From Acidimicrobiales bacterium (GTDB lineage Bacteria > Actinomycetota > Acidimicrobiia > Acidimicrobiales > Ilumatobacteraceae), in assembly GCA_030830415.1 (NCBI GenBank), contig JAURNB010000073.1, positions 1-29,357 on the forward strand: a stretch of DNA of 29,357 nucleotides. Direction: 5' to 3'. Shown piece by piece: positions 14,952 through 21,856 of the stretch. A program made the position numbers and the translations under genes. Below the pieces are notes generated by a model that was given only the letters and a program-made list of their open reading frames with translations, was not told the DNA's origin and did not search any database. How positions within the stretch are numbered: the first letter of the stretch is position 1; each line of letters begins with the position of its first letter.

Positions 14952-15848
14952 TTAGGAAATTTTTACACCCTGTAGCGCTGCTGCAGTCAAAGTATTTTCC
15001 AACAAGCACGCAATGGTCATTGGCCCAGTTCCACCCGGCATTGGCGTAATAGCACCTGCAATGTTTTGCACGGCTTCAAAATCGATATCGCCAACAATTC
15101 CTTTTTCAGTTCGCGAAATTCCAACGTCAATGAGAGTGGCACCAGGCTTGCAATGATCCTTACCAATCATTCCTGCCTGACCACTTGCGCCAATCACAAT
15201 GTCGGCCGAACGACACAGCTCAGCCAAGTTGCTGGTGCGGCTATGCGCAATAGTTGCCGTTGCATCAACACCTTTACGCGACAACAAAATAGCTAGTGGT
15301 GTACCCACCAAAGTGCTACGACCCACAATGACCGCGTGCTTGCCCGCTGTTGCAATGCCATAGTGTTCGAGCAAGCGCAACACCCCGAGTGGAGTACAAG
15401 GCACCAAACCGGGCTCACCGCGTACCAAACGACCCAGCGATTCTGCGGTGAGACCATCAACATCTTTGTCGGCTGGCAAGAGCGCCAACACCGCATCGTT
15501 ATTGAGATGGCTCGGCAGTGGTTGTTGCACCAAGATGCCATGCACCGATGGATCGGCTGCCAGCGAGGCCACCAGTGCTTCAGCCTCGGATTGCGTGCAA
15601 TTGGCGGGCATGGTTTCGTTACGGCTCACCAAGCCTGCCTTCGCAGCGAACTTGTGCTTATTGCGTACGTAGGTCTGGCTCGGGCCGTCTTCACCTATGA
15701 GAACGGTGGCCAGGCAGATATGCGGGTTTCCTGCGGCGGCTACACGGGCGCCAATTTGCTCCACAATGAGGTCGCGCAGGGCGTTTCCATCCATTACGAG
15801 TGGTTTTTGGCTTTCCTGCTGGGGGGAGGTGCCAGGAACTGTTGTCAT
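14952..15848 (-). CDS. folD: Methylenetetrahydrofolate dehydrogenase / methenyl-THF cyclohydrolase
   Basis: A 298-residue bifunctional enzyme of one-carbon metabolism, NADP-dependent, cytosolic. The catalytic YVRNKHK (Y and K of the YxxxK motif), the VHGILVQQPLPSHLNN and DKDVDGLT stretches, the GVLRLLEHYGI segment and the nucleotide site VIVGRSTLVGTPLAILLSRKGVDATATIAHSRT are all present. C-terminal GGTGPMTIACLLENTL is complete. The start at 15848 keeps the conserved PLVMDGNAL strand inside; TACCAT lies 6 nt before the ATG, consistent with a leaderless start. A shorter start at 15794 would cut the fold. Confidence 0.96.
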   Translation of the reverse strand: MTTVPGTSPQQESQKPLVMDGNALRDLIVEQIGARVAAAGNPHICLATVLIGEDGPSQTYVRNKHKFAAKAGLVSRNETMPANCTQSEAEALVASLAADPSVHGILVQQPLPSHLNNDAVLALLPADKDVDGLTAESLGRLVRGEPGLVPCTPLGVLRLLEHYGIATAGKHAVIVGRSTLVGTPLAILLSRKGVDATATIAHSRTSNLAELCRSADIVIGASGQAGMIGKDHCKPGATLIDVGISRTEKGIVGDIDFEAVQNIAGAITPMPGGTGPMTIACLLENTLTAAALQGVKIS

Positions 15849-15933
15849 ATGAAGATGGTAGGCGACCCTCGGAGGCTCTAGCCTTATCAGTCGCGGCTCT
15901 CGTCATGCCTATGAGCCCAAGGAGTACCCATTC
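15849..15933. promoter_or_regulatory. Divergent folD-ino1 promoter region
   Basis: Minus strand: TACCAT (15860-15855) ends 6 nt before the folD ATG. Plus strand: TAGCCT (15880-15885) is a possible -10 box for ino1, leaving a leader of about 40 nt with a clear Shine-Dalgarno AAGGAG (15919-15924) before ATG 15934. The two divergent genes thus use different start modes. No operator symmetry was seen. Confidence 0.4.
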
Positions 15934-17268
15934 ATGTCTAGCCCCACCCCTTCCCCCAAGAGCGTTGCGCCTGCCGAAGGCAAACTCGGTGTCCTCACCG
16001 TTGGCCTTGGCGCCGTTGCTTCCACCCTTATTGCTGGCGTTGAGCTCGCCAAGCGCGGCCAAGGAACACCCATTGGCTCAATGACCCAAATGGGAACCAT
16101 CCGCTTGGGCAAGCGCACCGATGGCCGCACGCCGTTGGTGAAAGACTTCGTTCCACTGGCTCGCCTTGAAGACATCGTGTGGGGCGCTTGGGACGTCTTC
16201 CCCGACGACGCCTACGTTGCTGCGTCACGTGCTGGAGTTTTAGAGCAGGGCAAGCACATTGAATCTATTTCTGAAGCACTGCGTGAGATTCGCCCAATGA
16301 AGGCAGCTTTCGAGCGCCGCTTTGCGCGCAACCTCGATGGCACACACACCATGGACACCATCGACAAGCGTTCCATGCTGAACGGCATTCGTGCCGACAT
16401 CAACCGCTTCCGCGATGAGAAAAAAGTAGATCGTGTTGTCATGATCTGGTGTGCAAGCACCGAGATTTACATTGAGCCAGGTGCACAACACGCCACTATT
16501 GAAGCTTTTGAAAAAGCAATCGATGCCAACGATGAAATGATTGCTCCATCAATGCTCTATGCATACGCAGCATTGCTTGAAGGCGTTCCCTTCGCTAATG
16601 GTTCACCAAACCTCGCAGTCGACATGCCGTGCTTGCGTCAATACGCAACCGATAACAACATCCCCATTTCAGGTAAAGACTTCAAGACCGGCCAAACACT
16701 CATGAAAACAGTGCTTGCGCCAATGTTGAAGGCTCGCCAGTTGGGTCTTGCTGGTTGGTACAGCACCAACATCTTGGGCAACCGCGACGGCGAAGTTCTC
16801 GACGCTCCTGAAAACTTCAAAACAAAAGAAGAATCAAAGCTCGGTGTACTTGAAGACATTCTCGACCCTGCCAACAACCCCGAGTTGTACGGCAATGTGT
16901 TCCACAAGGTGAGCATCAACTACTACCCACCACGTGGCGACAACAAAGAAGGTTGGGACAATATCGACATCGTGGGTTGGATGGGATACCCCATGCAAAT
17001 CAAGGTCGACTTCTTGTGCCGCGACTCTATTCTTGCTGCGCCTCTCGCACTCGACCTCATCTTGTACTCCGACCTTGCACAACGTGCCGGCCTCGGCGGC
17101 ATTCAAGAGTGGTTGTCGTTCTACTACAAGAGCCCACAAACTGCACCTGGCCTTCGCCCAGAGCATGACTTGTTCGTACAACTAGAGAAGTTGCACAACA
17201 CCTTGCGCTGGATCATGAACGAAGATCAAATTACGCACCTCGGCCGTGAGTATTACGACCAAGCCTAA
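15934..17268 (+). CDS. ino1: Inositol-3-phosphate synthase (long form)
   Basis: A 444-residue MIP synthase that turns glucose-6-phosphate into inositol-3-phosphate, the precursor of phosphatidylinositol and, in actinobacteria, of mycothiol. The NAD motif GLGAVASTLIAGV is near residues 24-36. The family core includes NDEMIAPSMLYAYAALLEGVPFANGSPNL, the SGKDFKTGQTLMKTVLAPML catalytic stretch with its two Lys, GWYSTNILGNRDGEVL and the DFLCRDSILAAPLALDL segment. It is longer than the roughly 370-residue mycobacterial type and belongs to the larger bacterial/eukaryote-like group. The start has a strong AAGGAG 9 nt upstream. Repeat R2 starts 7 nt after its stop. Confidence 0.95.
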   Translation: MSSPTPSPKSVAPAEGKLGVLTVGLGAVASTLIAGVELAKRGQGTPIGSMTQMGTIRLGKRTDGRTPLVKDFVPLARLEDIVWGAWDVFPDDAYVAASRAGVLEQGKHIESISEALREIRPMKAAFERRFARNLDGTHTMDTIDKRSMLNGIRADINRFRDEKKVDRVVMIWCASTEIYIEPGAQHATIEAFEKAIDANDEMIAPSMLYAYAALLEGVPFANGSPNLAVDMPCLRQYATDNNIPISGKDFKTGQTLMKTVLAPMLKARQLGLAGWYSTNILGNRDGEVLDAPENFKTKEESKLGVLEDILDPANNPELYGNVFHKVSINYYPPRGDNKEGWDNIDIVGWMGYPMQIKVDFLCRDSILAAPLALDLILYSDLAQRAGLGGIQEWLSFYYKSPQTAPGLRPEHDLFVQLEKLHNTLRWIMNEDQITHLGREYYDQA

Positions 17269-17275
17269 TTGAGTG

Positions 17276-17324
17276 TTCTCGGCGCGGTATGTCCCGCTTT
17301 ATGCAACGTTTCGCGCCGAGAAAA
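17276..17324. repeat. Palindromic repeat, copy R2
   Basis: A 49-bp element with perfect 11-bp arms TTCTCGGCGCG / CGCGCCGAGAA. It matches R1 exactly over the first 22 bp and the last 13 bp and differs mainly in the middle (TTTATGCAACGTT). It lies between the convergent ino1 and MFS genes, and the last 8 codons and the stop of the MFS gene lie inside it. Confidence 0.75.
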
Positions 17325-18633
17325 TGGTTTTCCTCTGCACTGGTGCTGGTTGAGCTTCCACTACCTCAGTTACTTGAACTTTCACTTCCTCAGTGCGTCG
17401 CATGCACGAGAAAATGACGGCGCCTGCAATGTAAGCACTAGCGCTCGCAACAAGCACGACATGTGATGATGCAGTTGAGGAAGCAGCGAGACCCGACACG
17501 AGGCCCAAAAGAAAACTCAAGTTGTACGCCATGTCATATGCGGCAAACACTCGACCACATGAGCCTTTCATTGCATTTGCCTGCACAGTGGCATCGGAAC
17601 ACACGCGAAGGTTTTGAAAACAAAAAGCCATCGCTAAAACTGCGGCACAGCACAGATAAACACTTGTGATTGACGCGGCCAAAATAACCGCACAACCCGA
17701 CAGCGCAAAAGCTGCAATCGCCACCGTGCGGCGAGGAACTTTTTCGTTTGTTCGTTCAGAAGTAACTGTTCCCAGGAATGCCCCCACACCCGATGCACCC
17801 AATGTTGCTGCATAACCCGAAGCGCCGATGGAAGTCTGCTGGTCGAGAAGCAAGGCAACGGCAGAGAAACTCAGTCCCAGTAAGAAGCGATGTGCGCTTG
17901 TTGATGCAATGGCAAAACGTGTTTTTGCCATACCCAACTGCTGCAAAGCAACGGGCCAGGTAACTTTCTCTACTTCGCTACCGCCGCCAAGCCATGCGCG
18001 AATGGAATCGAAAACATAAGCAGCTACGAAATGTAAAATTGCTCCTGCAAAAAAGGCGGCGAAGCCAATGTATCGATAGAGCAATGCCCCACTTGCAGCA
18101 CCAATACTTCCGGCAACCATGCTGGCCATCAACATGACCGAGTCTGCTGCAACAAGTTCATGCTGGCGAACAAGGTGCCGCACAGAGGCAGCACGCGCTG
18201 TATACAAAACTCGCGTGACACACATTGACAATCCAAAAAGAACATATAGCGATACCTGTGAATCAATGTATGCACTAAAAAATGCCGCAAACATAATGAG
18301 CGACCGAATACCTTGACCTGTCACCAGTATTTGTCGACGTTCATATTTATCGGCAACATAACCAGCTAAAGGTCCGGCCAAAATGAGAGGGAACGCTGCG
18401 GCAATTACCGTTTGGATGAGCAAGCGAGGTGTTGGTCCGCCTTCATTTGCAAAAAGCAAAACTTGCGCAAACACCAAGGAAATGAGTGCATCTGCAATTT
18501 GAGAAGTGGTTTGCCCAATGATGGACAACCGAAAATCTGGATACTGAAACAGTGTGCGACGCGAAATACGCAACTGTGCACGTCGACGGAAAATCCTGAT
18601 TTGTCTGTGGGGGGCGGTACTGACGGAGCTCAC
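17299..18633 (-). CDS. Major facilitator superfamily transporter (MFS)
   Basis: A polytopic membrane protein of about 444 residues with 10-12 hydrophobic segments. The MFS A-motif appears as GPLAGYVADKYERRQILVTGQG between segments 2 and 3. The overall layout resembles the enterobactin-exporter/MFS_3 group of drug or metabolite exporters (DFRLSIIGQTTSQIADALISLVFAQVLLF at the start). The substrate is unknown. The start is uncertain: the frame reaches a TTG at 18672, while the GTG at 18633 (reported here) precedes a basic stretch typical of the MFS N-terminus. The C-terminal residues KTIFSARNVA are encoded by repeat R2, suggesting that the original end was altered by insertion of the repeat. Confidence 0.85.
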   Translation of the reverse strand: MSSVSTAPHRQIRIFRRRAQLRISRRTLFQYPDFRLSIIGQTTSQIADALISLVFAQVLLFANEGGPTPRLLIQTVIAAAFPLILAGPLAGYVADKYERRQILVTGQGIRSLIMFAAFFSAYIDSQVSLYVLFGLSMCVTRVLYTARAASVRHLVRQHELVAADSVMLMASMVAGSIGAASGALLYRYIGFAAFFAGAILHFVAAYVFDSIRAWLGGGSEVEKVTWPVALQQLGMAKTRFAIASTSAHRFLLGLSFSAVALLLDQQTSIGASGYAATLGASGVGAFLGTVTSERTNEKVPRRTVAIAAFALSGCAVILAASITSVYLCCAAVLAMAFCFQNLRVCSDATVQANAMKGSCGRVFAAYDMAYNLSFLLGLVSGLAASSTASSHVVLVASASAYIAGAVIFSCMRRTEEVKVQVTEVVEAQPAPVQRKTIFSARNVA

Positions 18634-18728
18634 ACACTCATCGTGACTGATTGAACATTGAACAATGAGCAATTGTGGAAAACCTTTGGCATACAGAATA
18701 TGACGTGCAGGTAAATGATGTTTGCCGC

Positions 18729-18740
18729 TACGGTGTGCTC
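18729..18740 (+). promoter_or_regulatory. Leaderless-type -10 box before the DUF3054 gene
   Basis: TACGGT (18729-18734) followed by 6 nt and the ATG at 18741. There is no Shine-Dalgarno sequence. This supports 18741 over an in-frame ATG at 18675. Confidence 0.45.
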
Positions 18741-19136
18741 ATGTCGTCTCCCTCTTCCACTTCCTTTCTTCGAAAATCACTTTTGGCGTTAGTTGCCGAC
18801 GCGGCTCTCATATTCCTTTTCATATTTATTGGTACCCGCAATCACGACACCGACACCGACACCGCTGGGGTCTTCTCTACCGCTGCACCATTTCTCATTG
18901 CCCTATTAGTGGGTTGGTGTGTTCTTCGTGTTTGGAAAGAACCGCGCAAGGTTTCACACGGCGTTGGTCTCTGGCTCATCACCATTTTTGCTGGAATGCT
19001 GCTTCGTCACTTCATCTTTGACCGCGGAACTGCAGGAGCATTCATCGTGGTTGCCACGATCTTCAATGCACTTACATTGGTAGGTTGGCGTTTCGTTGCC
19101 GAACAGTTAAGTGAACGTAAAGCATCACGAGGTTGA
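18741..19136 (+). CDS. DUF3054 family membrane protein
   Basis: A 131-residue protein with four hydrophobic segments. The family pattern is clear: VADAALIFLFIFIGTRNHD with the conserved R-x-H-D after the first segment, TAAPFLIALLVGWCVLRVWKEP, then GVGLWLITIFAGMLLRH and GTAGAFIVVATIFNALTLVGWR. DUF3054 is common in actinobacteria and has no known function. The upstream in-frame extension to 18675 carries no family sequence. A 154-bp non-coding gap to the phosphonate-type pair follows. Confidence 0.85.
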   Translation: MSSPSSTSFLRKSLLALVADAALIFLFIFIGTRNHDTDTDTAGVFSTAAPFLIALLVGWCVLRVWKEPRKVSHGVGLWLITIFAGMLLRHFIFDRGTAGAFIVVATIFNALTLVGWRFVAEQLSERKASRG

Positions 19137-19290
19137 CTTCAAGTTAATCGTGGATAGCCAGCATAAGTTTTCTCATAAAGATGCGCTTTTGTTCATCTCG
19201 GCAGGGGCAAGTTGTCACATGAGTTTCCGGCATTTGCCTTAGTATCCATCTATCCGTGGAAATAACCGTTGGCATAATTGAGAGGAAACT
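19137..19290. other. 154-bp intergenic region before the PhyH gene
   Basis: AT-richer non-coding sequence. The only clear element is the Shine-Dalgarno GAGAGGAAA ending 2-3 nt before ATG 19291. Possible promoter parts are CATAAT at 19273-19278 and TTGTCA at 19212-19217, but their spacings do not fit each other. I see no terminator hairpin with a T-run and no clear Pho-box direct repeat. Confidence 0.4.
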
Positions 19291-20052
19291 ATGAGACTCT
19301 CGACAGAACAACTAGAGCATTTTAATTACAGAGGCTGGCTTCTCGTCGACACGCTTACGGCAGACGAAACTTCTGAAGTTCAAAGCTGGGTAACCGATAT
19401 CGCCTCGTGGCCTGACGAAAGTGGTGAATGGTTGCATTACAAGGAACTCACTGAATACGGTCCAAAACTTTGCAGAACGGAAAATTTCACTCCGTTTCAT
19501 GCTGGCATGCATCAGTTCCTGCGCAGTGGCCAAATGGTTGAGGTTGCTTCTGCGCTGCTCAACAGCGAAGCCGTTCTTTATAAAGAAAAGATCAACTACA
19601 AGCTTGCAGGTGGTGCCGGATACTCTCCACATCAAGATGCACCTGCTTATCGCTTTATCGAAACTCATATTTCATGCATGGTTGCCGTTGACGATGCCAA
19701 TGAAGAAAACGGGTGTCTTGAAGTCGTTTCCGGGCTCCACCACGAAATTCTTCCGATGGACGCCAAGGGCTGCATCGAGCCATCACTTGTTGCCACTTTT
19801 CATTGGATGACCGTTCCTCTACGGGCTGGCCAAACCTTATGGTTTCACTCGCGCACTCCACACCGCAGCGGGCCAAATAATTCACAGAACGACCGGCGCG
19901 CTCTTTACCCAACCTATAACGCCCTCAGCGAAGGTGACCTACGAAGTCGCTACTACGAACAAAAACTCAAAGAGTTCGCTGAAGCCGAAGACAATAACGA
20001 ATCTGTACGTGTATCACTTATTGGAGATTTTGAAGGGAAACCCGTTCGATGA
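19291..20052 (+). CDS. PhyH-family Fe(II)/2-oxoglutarate dioxygenase, PhnY-like
   Basis: A 253-residue phytanoyl-CoA-dioxygenase-family protein. The iron triad is H114-x-D116 in GYSPHQDAPAY and H191 in TPHRSGPN, with R202/R203 positioned for the 2-oxoglutarate carboxylate. The preceding KEKINYKLAGGAG and the ENGCLEVVSGLHH stretch are typical of the group that contains PhnY. Known role of PhnY: it hydroxylates 2-aminoethylphosphonate at C1 to give 2-amino-1-hydroxyethylphosphonate. The gene overlaps the HD-domain gene by 4 nt (ATGA), and that neighbour keeps the PhnZ active site, which is the main support for the role. Another small phosphonate or a non-phosphonate substrate is possible. Strong Shine-Dalgarno GAGAGGAAA. 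Confidence 0.8.
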   Translation: MRLSTEQLEHFNYRGWLLVDTLTADETSEVQSWVTDIASWPDESGEWLHYKELTEYGPKLCRTENFTPFHAGMHQFLRSGQMVEVASALLNSEAVLYKEKINYKLAGGAGYSPHQDAPAYRFIETHISCMVAVDDANEENGCLEVVSGLHHEILPMDAKGCIEPSLVATFHWMTVPLRAGQTLWFHSRTPHRSGPNNSQNDRRALYPTYNALSEGDLRSRYYEQKLKEFAEAEDNNESVRVSLIGDFEGKPVR

Positions 20053-20600
20053 AAGAAATCATTCAACATATTCACCATCTATACAGCCAATTTGGCAATC
20101 AAAAATACGATGAATTAATTACCCAAACTGAACATGCAACACAATGTGCAGCACTGGCGAGAGCGTCAGCGGCCAGCCCCGAGCTCACCATTGCGGCGCT
20201 CTTGCATGATGTTGGTCATCTCTTGGTTTTGGAGCAAAGCAATGGTTCTATTGATTTCAGTACCGATGACGAACACGAAGCACTTGGAGCGAGATATCTT
20301 GCAACTTCTTTCCCCAGCGGGGTAACCGCACCAATTGCGTTGCACGTTGCTGCAAAACGTTTCCTATGCACTGCAGACGACACGTATTTTGACCAGCTTT
20401 CTGTCGGATCCGTTCGTAGCCTGGAAAAGCAAGGTGGCCGCATGACTCATCAAGAAGTCATGCGTTTCGAGCGCTCTCCACATTTTTCCAGCGCGGTAGA
20501 ACTCCGTCGCTGGGACGAAGGTGCAAAAGATGAACACATCGTTGTGGATCCATTTGAGTCATACCTCGAAATGATGGAGAGCCTCGTTACTTCACAGTGA
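20049..20600 (+). CDS. HD-domain mixed-valent di-iron oxygenase, PhnZ/TmpB-like
   Basis: A 183-residue HD protein. All six di-iron ligands known for PhnZ have equivalents: H29, H53, D54, H76, H99 and D156. The substrate residues also fit: H57 in LLHDVGH, K103 in HVAAKRFLC, S121, Q128 in KQGG and R153 in LRRWDE. Numbering runs 5 below PhnZ at nearly all sites. Known role: PhnZ cleaves (R)-2-amino-1-hydroxyethylphosphonate with O2 to glycine and phosphate. One oddity is the gating pair Y24/E27 of PhnZ (YxxE). Here the sequence is K-Y-D-E, so E22 aligns but the Tyr is shifted by one. This might alter substrate choice. Its 3' end overlaps the convergent apbE end by 14 nt. Confidence 0.82.
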   Translation: MKEIIQHIHHLYSQFGNQKYDELITQTEHATQCAALARASAASPELTIAALLHDVGHLLVLEQSNGSIDFSTDDEHEALGARYLATSFPSGVTAPIALHVAAKRFLCTADDTYFDQLSVGSVRSLEKQGGRMTHQEVMRFERSPHFSSAVELRRWDEGAKDEHIVVDPFESYLEMMESLVTSQ

Positions 20601-21309
20601 ACGCGGTGTAGTCGGGGAATTTTTCGACCCATTCAATACCAGCATTACCTAATGCAAAACCAATGGTGGCAAATGCATCGGCCCACATCAGGTGCGGACC
20701 GATAACTGTCATTGAAGAAAACTGGGAATTCACTGCAACTGAGTCTTTGCCCCAAATGTGGTGGCCGCGCTCGGCGGTGCCAGAGGTAGCAACAGCCCAA
20801 TTCTTTGGAATGTCAACATAGCTGTGAATACGCGTTGCGTCGTGCGGGTCAACTATTCCCACTCGCCATTGATCTCCAGTGGATTGCACGCCATGGGTTT
20901 GAATGTCGCCACCGATGCGCAAGTAATAGTTTTTCAGGCCAGCCTCAGCCAGCAAACTTGCCGCTCGCTCTGCTGCCCAACCTTTAACAAACCCCGCGGG
21001 GTCAATTGAACCATCAGGTCGTCGTGCGTTGAATACCCCATCACTTAAGTGCTCAAGCCATGTACACGCATCGAGCACTTCCACCACATCTGGCGATGCA
21101 TCAAGAATGTGAAGCTCTCCACTATTAATGCGCGAGATTTCACTTGTTGGCAAAAATGTGGAGAATCGATCTTCGATGTCATGAAGAAATATTGAAACTT
21201 TTTCCCAAGCTGTATTGGCAACTACTTGAGAGACTTCATCATCAATGTGCACGCTGACGACAGTGCCCATTGACCTACCTGCAAATTTAATACGTGCTTC
21301 AGCACTCAT
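20587..21309 (-). CDS. apbE: FAD:protein FMN transferase
   Basis: A 240-residue ApbE-family flavin transferase. The N-terminal GRSMGTVVSVHI, the EDRFSTFLPTSEISRINSG motif, DPAGFVKGWAAERAASLL and YYLRIGGDIQTHG are diagnostic, followed by VDPHDATR and the ATSGTAERGHHIWG stretch. The enzyme uses FAD and Mg2+ to attach FMN to a Thr of partner proteins. No signal peptide or lipobox is evident at the chosen start, although the reaction usually takes place outside the membrane. The target is almost certainly the FMN-binding protein encoded just upstream (TAATG overlap), which has an SGAT motif. It is the last gene of a four-gene operon. Confidence 0.93.
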   Translation of the reverse strand: MSAEARIKFAGRSMGTVVSVHIDDEVSQVVANTAWEKVSIFLHDIEDRFSTFLPTSEISRINSGELHILDASPDVVEVLDACTWLEHLSDGVFNARRPDGSIDPAGFVKGWAAERAASLLAEAGLKNYYLRIGGDIQTHGVQSTGDQWRVGIVDPHDATRIHSYVDIPKNWAVATSGTAERGHHIWGKDSVAVNSQFSSMTVIGPHLMWADAFATIGFALGNAGIEWVEKFPDYTAFTVK

Positions 21310-21854
21310 TACGCTGGGTGAGCATCAAGAATTGCTTGGAGCCCCGCGGTATACGCACGCCATGAATCGGTTGCACCGGAGACCACAGCGATTTGAGCAT
21401 TTCCTGCCTCAACTGCTTCCTGGTTGTAAATGGGCAGTGCAGATTGATTAATACGTGCAGACTTATCTTTGTCATTTGGGTAATTCAAGACCGTCACATT
21501 ACACAGAACGTTTTTCTTTGTGAATATTGCCTGCAGTTGTAGGTCTCCCCATTTGAACACTGCTGTTGGCCCAGTCACCACATCGCCATCACAAGCACTT
21601 GCTCCGTCCACCGGTGTCATTGGGCTTGGTGCGAGCGTTGTTGTGACCTCACTGGATACAACAACTGATGTCACCGGACTTGGTGCAAGCGTGGAAGTTG
21701 TTGCCGAGGAAGTGGGCACCAATGTGCCTATCGCTCCTTCTAAAGCAACTACATCGCCCCCTGGGTTATCAAGTTGAGAAATGAAGCCGACACCTACTAC
21801 GGTGAGAGCCACAGCAGGAAAGATCTGACGCCCCAATGTTGGTTTTTTAGACAC
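21309..21854 (-). CDS. Membrane-anchored FMN-binding domain protein (ApbE substrate)
   Basis: About 181 residues. A basic start and one hydrophobic segment (IFPAVALTVVGVGFISQL) anchor it to the membrane. A Ser/Thr/Val/Pro-rich linker follows with an imperfect duplicated unit (TSTLAPSPVTSVV and TTTLAPSPMTPVD). The C-terminal FMN_bind domain ends with the flavinylation motif V-V-S-G-A-T-D-S-W, with Thr162 as the expected phosphoester site. Two Cys (C88 and C118) could form a disulfide. The open frame begins at a TTG (21866) overlapping the upstream stop; GTG 21854 before SKKPTLGRQ is taken as the likelier start. With ApbE and the flavocytochrome next to it, it should carry electrons across the outer face of the membrane. 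Confidence 0.82.
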   Translation of the reverse strand: MSKKPTLGRQIFPAVALTVVGVGFISQLDNPGGDVVALEGAIGTLVPTSSATTSTLAPSPVTSVVVSSEVTTTLAPSPMTPVDGASACDGDVVTGPTAVFKWGDLQLQAIFTKKNVLCNVTVLNYPNDKDKSARINQSALPIYNQEAVEAGNAQIAVVSGATDSWRAYTAGLQAILDAHPA

Positions 21855-21856
21855 GA

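Noticed and set aside
19137..19290. Pho box upstream of the PhnY/PhnZ-like pair
   Set aside because: I looked for direct repeats with 11-bp spacing in this gap and found none that convince. Regulation by phosphate remains open.
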